DNA of 57,282 bases from Deltaproteobacteria bacterium (GTDB taxonomy: Bacteria > Desulfobacterota > Desulfobulbia > Desulfobulbales > SURF-16): assembly GCA_016219175.1 (NCBI GenBank), contig JACRCD010000018.1, positions 1 to 57,282 on the forward strand. The letters are read 5' to 3'. Of the stretch, positions 35,621 to 46,417 are shown piece by piece (position 1 is the stretch's first letter; the number at the start of each line of letters is the position of its first letter). The notes beneath the pieces were generated by a model. It was given only the letters and a program-made list of their open reading frames with translations, did not search any database and was not told the origin of the DNA. A program made the position numbers and the translations under genes.

Positions 35621-36541
35621 ATGTCAAATCATCTTCTGAGCCTTTGGGATTTTGATAAGCAGCAGCTTAACGCCTATATTAACAGGGCCATGCAGCTGAA
35701 AAAAGAGGCCGCGCAGGGCGTTCGCCATCACCAGCTTGACGCCAAGGTTGTCGCCTTGATTTTTGAGAAACCCTCAACGCGCACCAGGGTCTCATTTGAG
35801 TCGGCCATGTATGGCATGGGAGGACAGGTCATCTATCTTTCCGGGCGCGATACCCAGCTGGCCCGCAATGAGCCATTAAAGGATATGGCCAGGGTGATGT
35901 CCCGCTATGTCCATGCCATGGTGGTCCGCACCTTCGGTCAGGAGGTGGTCGAGGAACTGGGACGATACTCCTCCGTGCCGGTGATCAATGCCCTGACCGA
36001 TCTCTTTCATCCCTGCCAGGTTCTGAGTGATATCATGACCGTGGAGGAGGTGAAGGGCGAGATCGGCAAGTTGAAAATCGCCTGGGTAGGGGATGGCAAT
36101 AACATGGCCAACACCTGGATACAGGCCGCCAGCCGCCTGGGATTTGAGCTGAAACTGGCCTGCCCGCCCGGTTACGAGCCTAATCCGGACATCCTGGCCG
36201 CGGCCGTGCGCGAGTCGGTAAAGCCCATTGTTCTCGTGCGGGATCCCGCGGAGGCCGTGCGTGAGGCGGATGTGATCAACTGCGACGTCTGGGCCAGCAT
36301 GGGCCAGGAGCATGAACAGCAGGAGAGGGCGGCGATTTTTCAAACGTATCAGGTTAACGGCAAGCTTTTAGCCGCGGCCAGGGCGGACGCCATTGTTCTG
36401 CACTGTCTGCCCGCCCACCGGGGGGAAGAGATTACCGAAGAGGTGCTGGAAGGAGCGCGGTGCCGGGCCTTTGATCAGTCGGAAAACAAGATGCATATTC
36501 ATAAGGCTATTTTAGAAAAACATATTCTGGCCGAGGGTTAA
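35621..36541 (+). CDS. argF: Ornithine carbamoyltransferase ArgF
   Basis: A 306-residue enzyme that makes citrulline from ornithine and carbamoyl phosphate. The carbamoyl-phosphate motif reads [33 protein letters not shown] and [11 protein letters not shown] complete the active site. The ATG at 35621 is chosen because homology begins with [11 protein letters not shown]; an in-frame start at 35534 adds 29 unrelated residues. argG starts 11 bases on. Confidence 0.95.
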   Translation: MSNHLLSLWDFDKQQLNAYINRAMQLKKEAAQGVRHHQLDAKVVALIFEKPSTRTRVSFESAMYGMGGQVIYLSGRDTQLARNEPLKDMARVMSRYVHAMVVRTFGQEVVEELGRYSSVPVINALTDLFHPCQVLSDIMTVEEVKGEIGKLKIAWVGDGNNMANTWIQAASRLGFELKLACPPGYEPNPDILAAAVRESVKPIVLVRDPAEAVREADVINCDVWASMGQEHEQQERAAIFQTYQVNGKLLAAARADAIVLHCLPAHRGEEITEEVLEGARCRAFDQSENKMHIHKAILEKHILAEG

Positions 36542-36552
36542 AGGAGTTTTTC

Positions 36553-37755
36553 ATGGCAGGGGAAGTTAAGAAAATAGTGCTGGCCTATTCCGGCGGTCTC
36601 GACACCTCCGTGATCCTGAAATGGTTGAAGGAGGAATATCAGTGCCCGGTGGTGGCCTATGCCGCTGATATCGGGCAGGAAGAGGACTGGGACAAGGTGC
36701 GGCAAAAAGGTCTGGCCACCGGCGCCGAAAAGGTGATCGTTTCCGACATGAAAGAGGAGTTTGTCCGGGACTACGTATTCCCGGCCTTTCGCGCCAATGC
36801 CATTTATGAAGGTTCTTATCTGCTGGGCACCTCCCTGGCCCGGCCGGTGATCGCCAGGGAACAGGTACGGATCGCCCTTGAGGAGCAGGCTGACGCGGTA
36901 AGCCACGGCGCCACCGGCAAGGGCAATGACCAGGTGCGTTTTGAGATGGCCTATCTGGCCCTGCAGCCGAAGCTGACCATTATAGCGCCCTGGCGGATCT
37001 GGAAGCTTAATTCCCGGACCAAGCTCATCGCCTATGCGGAAAAGCATGGCATCCCCATTCCGGTGACCAAGGAGAAGCCTTACAGCTCCGATGAAAACCT
37101 GCTCCATATCAGTTTTGAGGGCGGCATCCTGGAAGACCCGTGGAATGAGCCGGAAGAATCGATGTTTAAGCTGACCCGTTCCCTGGAAAAGGCGCCGGAC
37201 AAGCCGACCTATATTGAACTTCGTTTTGAGCAGGGCAACGCGGCGGCCATCGACGGCGAGCCACTTTCCCCGGCCAGGATGCTGGCCCGCTTGAATGAAC
37301 TGGGAGGGGTAAACGGCATCGGCCGGCTCGATTTGGTGGAAAACCGGTTTGTCGGCATGAAATCACGGGGAGTTTATGAAACACCGGGCGGCACCATCCT
37401 GCGCATCGCCCACCGGGACCTGGAGACCATTACCCTGGACCGGGAGGTGATGAAGATCCGTGACAGCCTGGTGCCCCGCTATTCAGAGCTTATCTACAAC
37501 GGCTTCTGGTTCTCGCCGGAGATGAGGCTGTTGCAGAAAACAATGGATACGGCCCAGGAGACGGTGAGCGGAGTCGTCCGCCTGAAGCTTTATAAGGGGA
37601 ACTGTATTCCCGTGGGCCGTAAATCCGAGCAGTCGTTGTATCAGGCGAGTTTCGCCACCTTTGAAGAGGATGAGGTCTATACCCAGTCGGATGCCGGTGG
37701 TTTTATCAGGCTCAATGCCCTGCGTATGACCATGCAGGCCTTACGGAAAGTCTGA
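36553..37755 (+). CDS. argG: Argininosuccinate synthase ArgG
   Basis: A 400-residue ligase joining citrulline and aspartate. The PP-loop motif [15 protein letters not shown] is near the N-terminus. [17 protein letters not shown] and [12 protein letters not shown] mark the active site. Family length is normal. AAAGGAGTTTTTC precedes the ATG. The spacer to argH is made of inverted 9-bp tandem repeats. Confidence 0.97.
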   Translation: MAGEVKKIVLAYSGGLDTSVILKWLKEEYQCPVVAYAADIGQEEDWDKVRQKGLATGAEKVIVSDMKEEFVRDYVFPAFRANAIYEGSYLLGTSLARPVIAREQVRIALEEQADAVSHGATGKGNDQVRFEMAYLALQPKLTIIAPWRIWKLNSRTKLIAYAEKHGIPIPVTKEKPYSSDENLLHISFEGGILEDPWNEPEESMFKLTRSLEKAPDKPTYIELRFEQGNAAAIDGEPLSPARMLARLNELGGVNGIGRLDLVENRFVGMKSRGVYETPGGTILRIAHRDLETITLDREVMKIRDSLVPRYSELIYNGFWFSPEMRLLQKTMDTAQETVSGVVRLKLYKGNCIPVGRKSEQSLYQASFATFEEDEVYTQSDAGGFIRLNALRMTMQALRKV

Positions 37756-37888
37756 TTAGTCCGATTAGTCTGATTGGTCTAACTGGTCTGATTGCTCCAG
37801 ATGTTCCGTTGCATTGCAGACTAATAAGACCAGCAAGACCAGTAAGACTAATAAGGCCAACAAGACTAATAAGACCAGTAAGACCAAT
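37755..37888. repeat. Inverted arrays of 9-bp repeats between argG and argH
   Basis: The left array (37755-37796) has 9-bp units such as GATTAGTCT, GATTGGTCT and AACTGGTCT. The right array (37820-37888) has about seven units of AAGACYARY in opposite orientation (AAGACCAGC, AAGACTAAT, AAGGCCAAC and so on). The two can fold into an imperfect stem around a spacer of about 20 bases. The right array abuts the argH ATG and stays open in its frame, where it would encode Lys-Thr-Ser/Asn repeats. Confidence 0.85.
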
Positions 37889-39274
37889 ATGACAAACGAG
37901 ACCAAGCTGTGGGGAGGCCGCTTCTCCGAAAAAACCGCCGCATCGGTGGAGGCCTTTACCGCATCCATTCACTATGACCGCAGGCTCTACCGGCAGGATA
38001 TCGCCGGCAGTCAGGCTCATGCTAAAATGCTAGTCAGGCAGGGGCTGATATCCGTGGAGGAAGGCGAGCAGATCCGGCAGGGGCTTGCCGCCATCGAGCA
38101 GGAGATCGAGCAGGGCGTCTTTGCCTTCAAGCCGGAGCTGGAAGATATTCATATGAATATCGAAAAGGCCCTGGTGGACAGGATAGGCCCGGCAGGGGCG
38201 AAACTCCACACGGCCCGCAGCAGGAATGATCAGATAAATCTTGACCTGCGCCTTTATCTGCGGGAGGCAAGCGAGGTTCTGGCCGGGCTGCTTGACGGGG
38301 TGCGTACATCCTTTGTCAGTCTCGCCCGCCGCTATCTCGGGGCGGTGATGCCCGGCTATACTCATATGCAGCGGGCCCAGCCGGTTTTGATTTCCCATCA
38401 TATGCTGGCCTATTACGAGATGTTCGGCCGCGACCGGGAAAGATTGTCCGACTGCGCCAAGAGAATCAATGTCCTGCCGCTGGGCGCCGCGGCCTTGGCC
38501 GGGACAGGGCTGCCCATTGACCGGGAATTTGTCGCGGCGGAGCTTGGCTTTCCGAAGGTCACGGCAAACAGCATGGATACGGTTGGGGATCGTGATTTCG
38601 CCGTGGAATTTGTTGCCGCCTGTACCTTGATTCAGCTGCACTTGAGCCGGCTGTCCGAAGAGCTGGTCCTCTGGTCAAGCAGTGAATTCCGTTTCGTGGA
38701 GCTTGCCGACAGTTTCTGCACCGGCAGCAGTATCATGCCGCAGAAAAAAAATCCTGATATCCCGGAATTGATCCGCGGTAAAAGCGGGCGGGTGGTGGGC
38801 AACCTGATGTCGCTTCTTACCATGTTGAAGGGGCTGCCCCTGACCTATAACCGGGATCTGCAGGAAGACAAGGAACCTGTATTCGATACCATGGATACGG
38901 TTGCCCAGGGGCTGGCCATTACCGCCGAGCTGCTGGCGCATATGAAGTTCAATACCGCCCGCCTGGAAGAGGCAACCAAGACAGGCTACATGACGGCGAC
39001 GGATCTGGCCGATTATCTGGTTGTTAAAAATGTGCCATTCCGGCAGGCCCATGCCATCGTGGGCCAGACAGTGGCGTACTGTGTGAAGAAGAAGAAGGAA
39101 CTCATCGAGCTTTCGCTTGAAGAGTTACGGCAATTTTCGCCGGTGATCGAGGACGATGTTTTTGCTGTCCTGACGGTGAAGGGCTCCGTCGACAGTCGCC
39201 GTTCCACGGGCGGTACCTCCATGGTGAGAGTAAAGGAGGCTTTGGCCAAGGCGGAAAGGGAGCTGGGGATTTAA
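37889..39274 (+). CDS. argH: Argininosuccinate lyase ArgH
   Basis: A 461-residue fumarase-superfamily enzyme releasing arginine and fumarate. It begins MTNETKLWGGRFSEK, with TARSRNDQINLDLRLYLR and the signature GSSIMPQKKNPDIPELIRG. The ATG at 37889 fits the family start. No ribosome site is seen, because the upstream bases are the 9-bp repeat array; a TTG at 37814 would add a Lys-Thr-Asn repeat tail. The start is therefore somewhat uncertain. The next gene starts 2 bases after its stop. Confidence 0.95.
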   Translation: MTNETKLWGGRFSEKTAASVEAFTASIHYDRRLYRQDIAGSQAHAKMLVRQGLISVEEGEQIRQGLAAIEQEIEQGVFAFKPELEDIHMNIEKALVDRIGPAGAKLHTARSRNDQINLDLRLYLREASEVLAGLLDGVRTSFVSLARRYLGAVMPGYTHMQRAQPVLISHHMLAYYEMFGRDRERLSDCAKRINVLPLGAAALAGTGLPIDREFVAAELGFPKVTANSMDTVGDRDFAVEFVAACTLIQLHLSRLSEELVLWSSSEFRFVELADSFCTGSSIMPQKKNPDIPELIRGKSGRVVGNLMSLLTMLKGLPLTYNRDLQEDKEPVFDTMDTVAQGLAITAELLAHMKFNTARLEEATKTGYMTATDLADYLVVKNVPFRQAHAIVGQTVAYCVKKKKELIELSLEELRQFSPVIEDDVFAVLTVKGSVDSRRSTGGTSMVRVKEALAKAERELGI

Positions 39275-39276
39275 AG

Positions 39277-40320
39277 ATGATTCGTTACGGGTATGCCATA
39301 GTGCTCAGCTGTTTGCTGCTGATTTTTTTCTCCGGCTGCGGCAGGAAGACGCCGCCTGTTCCACCCCAGGCTGTCATCCCGGCGCCGATCTCTGATCTGA
39401 GCAGCACCCTCGACGATAAGGGTGTCCTCTTGAGCTGGACCTACCCGTCCCGGGCTGAGTCCGGAGCGCGGATCAGTAACATCAGAACGTTTCGGATCTA
39501 TAAAAGCGAGATCGGCGCGGACAATTTTTGCGCGGAATGCCCGGTGCAATACGGTTCGTCAATCGAGGTAAACGGTTCCGGCCTGCAGCCCGGTTCAACG
39601 GTGACGTATGCGGATAGTGCTTTAAAAAATCATTATCGCTACACGTATAAGGTTGTGTCCCGGTCTGGCTGGAATATTGCAAGCGCTGATTCAAACAGAA
39701 TCTCATTTAACTGGGAGAGCCCGCTGCCGCCGCCGAAGAAATTAAGTTTGCAGGTTGAGGAGAAGCGCCTGACCCTCAACTGGCAGCCGATAAGCAGCCT
39801 GAGCGACGGCAGCCGGGTCAATTTTCCGGTCCGCTATCAGGTATACCGCAGTGAGGATGGCGAGGATTTCAGCAGAATCGCCGAAGCCGTTGATGGCCGG
39901 TCCTATAGCGATGAAGAGCTGGAAAACGGCAGAAAATATTTTTACCGGGTGCAAGGCGTCCGTACAGTCGAGGGCACGGAGCTGATTGGCGAGGCCAGTG
40001 AAGTTATTGCCGGAGTGCCGGGAAATGTCTCCTCTCTTGCGCCGCCGCAGAGATTCACGGTTGTGGCTATTGACGAAGGCGTCAAAATCTTGTGGGAGAG
40101 CACACCCCAGTCGGACGTCACGGGATATCGGGTTTACCGGCGGCAGGCCGGCAGCAAAAAATTCCGCCTGGTGGGCGAGGTGGATAAAGCATCCTTTTCG
40201 TTCACCGATCAGAATCTGCCGCAAGGGAACGAGATTTTGTATTACGTAGTGACCGCTATCGACGCAGCTGTTCCGCCGAAAGAGAGTGTTTTTTCACGGG
40301 AAGTGGAATTTCGGAGATAA
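39277..40320 (+). CDS. Fibronectin type III lipoprotein
   Basis: A 347-residue predicted lipoprotein. A signal sequence and lipobox (LLIFFSGCG, Cys about 21) are followed by a Pro-rich stretch (KTPPVPPQAVIPAP). Two or three fibronectin type III-like domains follow (VLLSWTYPSR; RLTLNWQPISS; VKILWESTPQSDVTGYRVYRR). Function is unknown. A similar small lipoprotein next to argH and lysA occurs in other Deltaproteobacteria, from memory. It starts 2 bases after argH and is likely co-transcribed. Confidence 0.8.
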   Translation: MIRYGYAIVLSCLLLIFFSGCGRKTPPVPPQAVIPAPISDLSSTLDDKGVLLSWTYPSRAESGARISNIRTFRIYKSEIGADNFCAECPVQYGSSIEVNGSGLQPGSTVTYADSALKNHYRYTYKVVSRSGWNIASADSNRISFNWESPLPPPKKLSLQVEEKRLTLNWQPISSLSDGSRVNFPVRYQVYRSEDGEDFSRIAEAVDGRSYSDEELENGRKYFYRVQGVRTVEGTELIGEASEVIAGVPGNVSSLAPPQRFTVVAIDEGVKILWESTPQSDVTGYRVYRRQAGSKKFRLVGEVDKASFSFTDQNLPQGNEILYYVVTAIDAAVPPKESVFSREVEFRR

Positions 40321-40369
40321 ATTTTTTTACCGGGGCAGCCAGCCTGTCACCTTATTAATTGCAAAAGAT

Positions 40370-41608
40370 ATGAACCATTTTCAATATAAAAACAATGTCC
40401 TGCATTGCGAAGAGGTGCCGGTGGCGGATATTGCCGCTCAGGTGGGTACCCCTTTTTACCTCTACAGTACGGAAACCCTGACCCGTCATTTCAAGGCCTT
40501 TGATCAGGCCTTCACCCTGCCTCATCTCACCTGTTTTGCCGCCAAGGCCTGCTCAAACATCGCCTTGCTGAATCTCTTTGGCAAACTGGGGGGCGGCGCG
40601 GATATTGTGTCCGGCGGCGAGCTGTTCCGGGCCTTGAAGGCAGGGGTTGACCCGAGGAAGATCGTCTATTCCGGGGTGGGGAAAAGTGAAGAGGAAATGC
40701 GGTTTGCCCTGCGGTCCGGCATATTAATGCTTAACGTGGAATCGCACCAGGAGCTTGAGACATTGCAGGGGGTGGCCGCATCTCTTGGCGTCACGGCGCC
40801 GGTTTCCTTCCGGGTCAATCCCGATGTTGATCCGAAAACCCATGCCTACATCTCCACGGGTCTGGCCAAAAACAAATTCGGCATCCCTATTGACGACGCC
40901 TTGCATTCCTATCTTGCCGCCCGGGAGATGAAAAATATCGACATTGTCGGGGTAAGTTGTCATATCGGCTCGCAGCTTACCGATGTCTCTCCTTTTGTCG
41001 AGTCGCTGCAGAAGGTGAAGGTGTTTGTCGAGCGTCTGGCCCAGGCGGGAATTCACATTTCCTATCTTGATCTGGGAGGGGGGGTCGGCATCCGCTATCA
41101 GGACGAGGAACCCCCTTTACCTGCCGCCTATGCGGAGGCCCTGGAACGTGAGATGCAAGGCCTTGCCTGCACGCTGATCCTGGAGCCGGGCCGGGTTATA
41201 GTGGGCAATGCCGCGATACTCGTGACAAAAGTGCTTTACATAAAACAGGGCGGCAAGAAATTTATTATTGTCGATGCCGGCATGAACGACCTGGCCCGGC
41301 CCAGCCTCTATGACGCCTATCATGCCATCCAGCCCGTGGTGCAAAGCAGCGGCGAGCTGGAGGTGGCGGACGTGGTCGGTCCCATTTGTGAATCAGGCGA
41401 CTTCCTGTCCAGAGGCAGAAAGGTGGCGGTGTGCGCAAAAGGGGATCTGCTGGCCGTCATGAGCGCCGGGGCCTATGGCTTCAGCATGTCGTCAAATTAT
41501 AATTCGCGGCCCAGGGTGCCGGAGGTTCTGGTGAAAGGACATTCCTTTCATGTGATCCGCCAAAGGGAAACCTTTGAAGACCTCATTGCCGGCGAGGTTA
41601 TTCCATAG
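40370..41608 (+). CDS. lysA: Diaminopimelate decarboxylase LysA
   Basis: A 412-residue PLP enzyme (fold III) that makes lysine from meso-diaminopimelate. The PLP lysine is in CFAAKACSNIALL. Gly-rich phosphate-binding motif YLDLGGGVGIRY and the active-site Cys region GPICESGDFL are present. The start at 40370 (MNHFQYKNNVLHCEEV) fits the family; an earlier frame start overlaps the lipoprotein gene. It begins the lysA-dapF-dapA-dapB set. Confidence 0.95.
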   Translation: MNHFQYKNNVLHCEEVPVADIAAQVGTPFYLYSTETLTRHFKAFDQAFTLPHLTCFAAKACSNIALLNLFGKLGGGADIVSGGELFRALKAGVDPRKIVYSGVGKSEEEMRFALRSGILMLNVESHQELETLQGVAASLGVTAPVSFRVNPDVDPKTHAYISTGLAKNKFGIPIDDALHSYLAAREMKNIDIVGVSCHIGSQLTDVSPFVESLQKVKVFVERLAQAGIHISYLDLGGGVGIRYQDEEPPLPAAYAEALEREMQGLACTLILEPGRVIVGNAAILVTKVLYIKQGGKKFIIVDAGMNDLARPSLYDAYHAIQPVVQSSGELEVADVVGPICESGDFLSRGRKVAVCAKGDLLAVMSAGAYGFSMSSNYNSRPRVPEVLVKGHSFHVIRQRETFEDLIAGEVIP

Positions 41609-41616
41609 AAATTATT

Positions 41617-42447
<831 letters not shown>

Positions 42448-42504
42448 GAAAAGATAAAATTTTTACTAAAAATTTATGATAATTGAGAACCGGAGGAGAA
42501 AAAT

Positions 42505-43389
42505 ATGACACCGTTTCGCGGAGCCTTTGTTGCCATAGTCACCCCGTTTATTGATGGGGAAATTGATGAGCAGGGGTTAAAGGATCTTATTGAATTTCAA
42601 CTCGAGAACGGCACCCATGGCATCGTGCCCTGCGGCACAACGGGTGAATCCGCGACATTGAGTCATGCGGAGCATCAGCGGGTTGTGGAGTTGACCATCA
42701 AAACCGTCAATGGCCGGGTGCCGGTGCTGGCCGGCACCGGTTCCAATTCCACCTCGGAAACGATAGAGTTGACCAGGCATGCCAAGGAGGCCGGAGCGGA
42801 TGGCGCCTTGGTGATTACCCCCTATTATAACAAACCTTCACAGGAAGGATTGTACCAGCATTTCAAGGCAGTGGCCGAGGCCGTGGACCTCCCTATCATT
42901 CTCTATAATGTCCCTTCCCGCACCGCGGTCGACATGAGCGCGGTAACGATAGCCCGCTGCGCGGCGATTGATAACATTGTCGGCGTTAAAGAGGCGACGG
43001 CTGATATGAGCCGGGCCTGTGACGTGATCTGCCGATGCCCGGCGGATTTCGCGGTCATGTCCGGCGACGATTTTACCGCCTTGTCGCTGGTTCTCCTTGG
43101 GGGGACCGGGGTGATTTCCGTTACCTCGAACGTCAATCCGAAAGGCATGGCTGATCTGATGAATGCCGCCCTGGCGGCGGATGTGGCCAAGGCCAGGTTG
43201 ATTCAATACAAACTTTTCCCGCTCATGGGGGCCATGTTTTATGATACCAACCCCGTGCCGGCCAAGAAGGCCCTGGAGCTCATGGGAAAAATCAGGTCGG
43301 GCGCGCCTCGGCAACCCCTGTGGCATATGGGTGAAGAGCCGCTGAACCGCCTGAAGGTTGTCTTGAAGGATCAGGGCTTGATTGGCTGA
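42505..43389 (+). CDS. dapA: 4-hydroxy-tetrahydrodipicolinate synthase DapA
   Basis: A 294-residue TIM-barrel aldolase joining pyruvate and aspartate semialdehyde. CGTTGESATL, the Tyr motif YNVPSRTAVDM, and the Schiff-base lysine in GVKEATADM are present. GGAGGAGAAAAAT precedes the ATG. Confidence 0.97.
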   Translation: MTPFRGAFVAIVTPFIDGEIDEQGLKDLIEFQLENGTHGIVPCGTTGESATLSHAEHQRVVELTIKTVNGRVPVLAGTGSNSTSETIELTRHAKEAGADGALVITPYYNKPSQEGLYQHFKAVAEAVDLPIILYNVPSRTAVDMSAVTIARCAAIDNIVGVKEATADMSRACDVICRCPADFAVMSGDDFTALSLVLLGGTGVISVTSNVNPKGMADLMNAALAADVAKARLIQYKLFPLMGAMFYDTNPVPAKKALELMGKIRSGAPRQPLWHMGEEPLNRLKVVLKDQGLIG

Positions 43390-43503
43390 TTGACCATTGG
43401 CAATGATGGCCAAGATGGGAACGCGAAAAAATTTATACCCCCCCGGGGGTACTGAACAGAGTCCAGCTCTGCTGGGTTTGTTTTTGCATAACGGAGAAAA
43501 TCT

Positions 43504-44313
43504 ATGACAAAGGTCATTGTTGCCGGGGCAGCCGGCCGGATGGGAAAGCGTATTGGCTATATGGTCACTCAGAATAGCGCCCTTCAGCTGGCCGGCGGGT
43601 TTGAGCAGAGTAACAGCCCTGCCGTGGGGAAGGATATCGGCGAAGTGGGCGGCTATGGCCCGGTGGGCGCTGTCATCTTCCCTGATTTGCCGTCCGTTGT
43701 CGCTAAGTGCGATGTGATAATTGATTTTACCTTTCACGCCGCCACCATGGGCTTTGCCAGGATCGCCGCCCAGCATAAAAAGGCGATGGTCATCGGCACA
43801 ACAGGACTCAGTCAGGAAAATCTGGCCGAACTGAAGGCGCTGTCCAGGGAAATTCCCATTGTGCAGTCCCCGAACATGGCGGTGGGGGTCAATGTGCTGT
43901 TCAAGATCACCCAGAAGGTAGCGGCCATTCTCGGAAACGATTACGACATTGAAATAGTGGAAGCCCATCACCGGATGAAAAAAGATGCGCCCAGCGGCAC
44001 TGCCCTGAAACTGGGAGAAATGGCGGCGCTCGGGGTGGGACGGGATCTGAGCAAGGTCGGAGTTTATGAGCGCAGCGGCATCATCGGGGAACGGACCAAT
44101 GAAGAAATTGGGATTCAGACCATCCGTGGTGGTGATATCGTCGGAGAGCACACCGTTTATTTTGCCGGTCCCGGTGAGCGGATCGAACTCATCCATCGCG
44201 CCCACAGCCGTGATAACTTTGCCCGGGGCGCGGCTCTGGCTGCTGCCTGGATTGCCGGCAAGGCAAACGGCATGTACACCATGTTTGATGTTCTGGGGCT
44301 GACGGATCTTTAA
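43504..44313 (+). CDS. dapB: 4-hydroxy-tetrahydrodipicolinate reductase DapB
   Basis: A 269-residue NAD(P)H reductase. The Rossmann start VIVAGAAGRMGKRI and the signature EIVEAHHRMKKDAPSGTA are clear. GGAGAAAATCT lies ahead of the ATG. The 114-base spacer after dapA has a CCCCCCGGGGG palindrome at about 43440-43450. Confidence 0.96.
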   Translation: MTKVIVAGAAGRMGKRIGYMVTQNSALQLAGGFEQSNSPAVGKDIGEVGGYGPVGAVIFPDLPSVVAKCDVIIDFTFHAATMGFARIAAQHKKAMVIGTTGLSQENLAELKALSREIPIVQSPNMAVGVNVLFKITQKVAAILGNDYDIEIVEAHHRMKKDAPSGTALKLGEMAALGVGRDLSKVGVYERSGIIGERTNEEIGIQTIRGGDIVGEHTVYFAGPGERIELIHRAHSRDNFARGAALAAAWIAGKANGMYTMFDVLGLTDL

Positions 44314-44344
44314 GCTGAAGGCAAAAGGCTAAGGCGGAACTCTC

Positions 44345-44839
44345 GTGGCCCAAGCTTTCATAGGACTTGGCTCCAACCTGGGCGACGGCGGAAAGAATCT
44401 GCTTCTTGCCTGGCGGAACTTGCAGCGCCAAGCCGGACCCGGCCTGGTCCTTTCATCCCCATATCTGACGGAGCCGGTGGGCATGGACAATGATCATCTG
44501 TTCACCAACGCGGTTGGGCTGCTGCAAACGTTGCTTTCCCCCGGGGATCTGCTGGCCGTCATGCTGCAGGTCGAGGTGGAACTGGGGCGGGATCGGCAAA
44601 AGGGCAAGGATAGAACCATTGATCTTGACCTGCTTTATTACGACGACCTGGTGCTGGCCACCTCATCGCTGAATCTGCCGCATCCGGAAATTGCCAGGCG
44701 GCGTTTTGTGCTGGCGCCGCTGGCCGAAGTGGCGCCATTACAGGTGCACCCGATCCTGCACCAGACCTCGCTGGAGATGATGGAAAATCTGACAGAAGAG
44801 GGGAGCTGGATAAGGCGGATCACCTGGGAGAGCAAATGA
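44345..44839 (+). CDS. folK: 2-amino-4-hydroxy-6-hydroxymethyldihydropteridine pyrophosphokinase FolK
   Basis: A 164-residue folate enzyme. FIGLGSNLGDGGKNL and the signature GKDRTIDLDLLYYDD are diagnostic, with HPEIARRRFVLAPLAEV near the end. Start is GTG at 44345. Its stop overlaps the next gene by 4 bases (ATGA). Confidence 0.95.
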   Translation: MAQAFIGLGSNLGDGGKNLLLAWRNLQRQAGPGLVLSSPYLTEPVGMDNDHLFTNAVGLLQTLLSPGDLLAVMLQVEVELGRDRQKGKDRTIDLDLLYYDDLVLATSSLNLPHPEIARRRFVLAPLAEVAPLQVHPILHQTSLEMMENLTEEGSWIRRITWESK

Positions 44840-45105
44840 GCCCCTTACGCATCATTATCCTGGCACTCCTGTGTTATATCCTCTACCGGCTGCTTTTTTC
44901 CGGCAAAAAGAAGGGGAAAGAGTTTCCCCGATCCGCCTCCGGCAAGGCGGCGCCCCCCCAGGACGTTCTGGTGGAAGATCCGGTTTGTCACACCTATGTG
45001 CCGCAAAAACAGGCAATCCGGGCGGTGAAAGAGGGAAAAGCTTATTATTTCTGCAGCGAGAAGTGCTGCCAAACCTTTTTAGCGGATAAAGGAGAAAAAC
45101 AATGA
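44836..45105 (+). CDS. Small membrane-anchored YHS/TRASH-like protein
   Basis: An 89-residue protein: one N-terminal transmembrane helix ([18 protein letters not shown]), a basic linker, then a metal-binding-like module ([25 protein letters not shown]) of the YHS/TRASH type. It may bind a metal ion at the inner face of the membrane. It overlaps folK and the next gene by 4 bases each, so it is translationally coupled. Confidence 0.8.
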   Translation: MSPLRIIILALLCYILYRLLFSGKKKGKEFPRSASGKAAPPQDVLVEDPVCHTYVPQKQAIRAVKEGKAYYFCSEKCCQTFLADKGEKQ

Positions 45106-45746
45106 AATTTTTTATTGATACAGCCAATATTGATGAGATCAGGAAGGGCGTGGAGATGGGGATGGTTGACGGCGTAACCACCAACCCGTCGCTGATTGCC
45201 AGGGAAAAGAAGCCTTTTGAAGAGATTCTCAAGGAGATCTGTGCCACCGTTGATGGACCCATCAGCGCCGAGGTGGTCAGTCTCCAGGCCGAAGGCATGC
45301 TGGCCGAGGGCCGGCAGCTTGCCGCCCTGCACGAAAATATTGTCATCAAGGTGCCGATGGTTACCGAGGGACTCCGGGCGGTCAAGCAGTTTGCCGCGGA
45401 AGGGATCAAGACCAACGTTACCCTGGTTTTTTCCGCGACCCAGGCGTTGCTGGCCGCCAAAGCCGGGGCAACCTTCGTCAGCCCCTTTGTCGGCAGGCTT
45501 GATGATATCTCCTTAACCGGCATGGACCTTGTCAGCGATATCATGACCATCTATGACAACTACGGCTACCAGACAGAGGTGATTGTGGCCAGCATCCGTA
45601 ACCCCGTGCACGTGCTGGATGCCGCGCTGATCGGCGCCGACATCGCCACCATCCCCTATAATGTTATTGCCCAGCTGGCCAAACATCCTTTAACCGATAT
45701 CGGCGTTGAAAAATTTCTGGCGGACTGGGAAAAGAGAAAAAAGTAG
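45102..45746 (+). CDS. Transaldolase/fructose-6-phosphate aldolase-like protein
   Basis: A 214-residue short transaldolase of the TalC/FSA family ([30 protein letters not shown]). The Schiff-base lysine lies in [13 protein letters not shown]. Such short forms act as transaldolase or as fructose-6-phosphate aldolase; sequence alone does not decide. GGAGAAAAAC precedes the ATG inside the upstream gene. Confidence 0.93.
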   Translation: MKFFIDTANIDEIRKGVEMGMVDGVTTNPSLIAREKKPFEEILKEICATVDGPISAEVVSLQAEGMLAEGRQLAALHENIVIKVPMVTEGLRAVKQFAAEGIKTNVTLVFSATQALLAAKAGATFVSPFVGRLDDISLTGMDLVSDIMTIYDNYGYQTEVIVASIRNPVHVLDAALIGADIATIPYNVIAQLAKHPLTDIGVEKFLADWEKRKK

Positions 45747-45781
45747 GCTGATGCGAGATCTTTTTGCATTATAATAGAACC

Positions 45782-46393
45782 ATGTTAACTTTTTTACGAT
45801 CATGCCTTGTCGTGCTGATTTTCTGCGCCCTTTATCCCGTGGGTGCCCAGGGGAAGATGTACACCTTTGTTGATGAAAAGGGGGTTGTCCATTTTTCCAA
45901 TGTGCCCAATGACCCCAGGTATGTGCTGCTGGATAAGATAAAAAGCCGGCACCCCTTGTCGAGATCGGCAAAATATATTGACCTGCGGGATTACGAGCCC
46001 TATATCAATTCAGTGGGAAGCCGATACCGGGTCGACCCTTTGTTGATCAAGGCGGTGATTAAGGCCGAGTCAAATTTTGATTGCCGCGCCCTTTCAGGCA
46101 AGGGGGCACAGGGTTTGATGCAGCTCATGCCCGGCACGGCCAGGGATATGTCGGTAGCCGACCCCTTTGACCCCAAGGAAAATATCAGGGGCGGGGCCTG
46201 TTATCTGCGGAAAATGCTTACCCTGTTCGAGGATGATGTTCATCTCGCCCTGGCGGCGTATAATGCCGGGCCGGAAACGGTAAAAAACGTGGGCGGAATT
46301 CCCGACATCCCGGAGACAGTCGATTATGTCAATAAGGTTCTTGGCCATTACCGGCGTTATCAATCCTCTTCTTCCTTTGGTAAGGGGGGGTGA
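45782..46393 (+). CDS. Lytic murein transglycosylase with DUF4124-like N-terminus
   Basis: A 203-residue exported protein. After a signal peptide (LVVLIFCALYPVGAQG), a short DUF4124-like strand reads MYTFVDEKGVVHFSNVP. The SLT domain (about 90-195) has the catalytic Glu in IKAVIKAESNFD and GAQGLMQLMPGTARDM. It cleaves peptidoglycan in the periplasm. The ATG at 45782 starts the signal sequence. Confidence 0.92.
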   Translation: MLTFLRSCLVVLIFCALYPVGAQGKMYTFVDEKGVVHFSNVPNDPRYVLLDKIKSRHPLSRSAKYIDLRDYEPYINSVGSRYRVDPLLIKAVIKAESNFDCRALSGKGAQGLMQLMPGTARDMSVADPFDPKENIRGGACYLRKMLTLFEDDVHLALAAYNAGPETVKNVGGIPDIPETVDYVNKVLGHYRRYQSSSSFGKGG

Positions 46394-46417
46394 GGCTGCT
46401 CCCTGGGTGTTTATACT

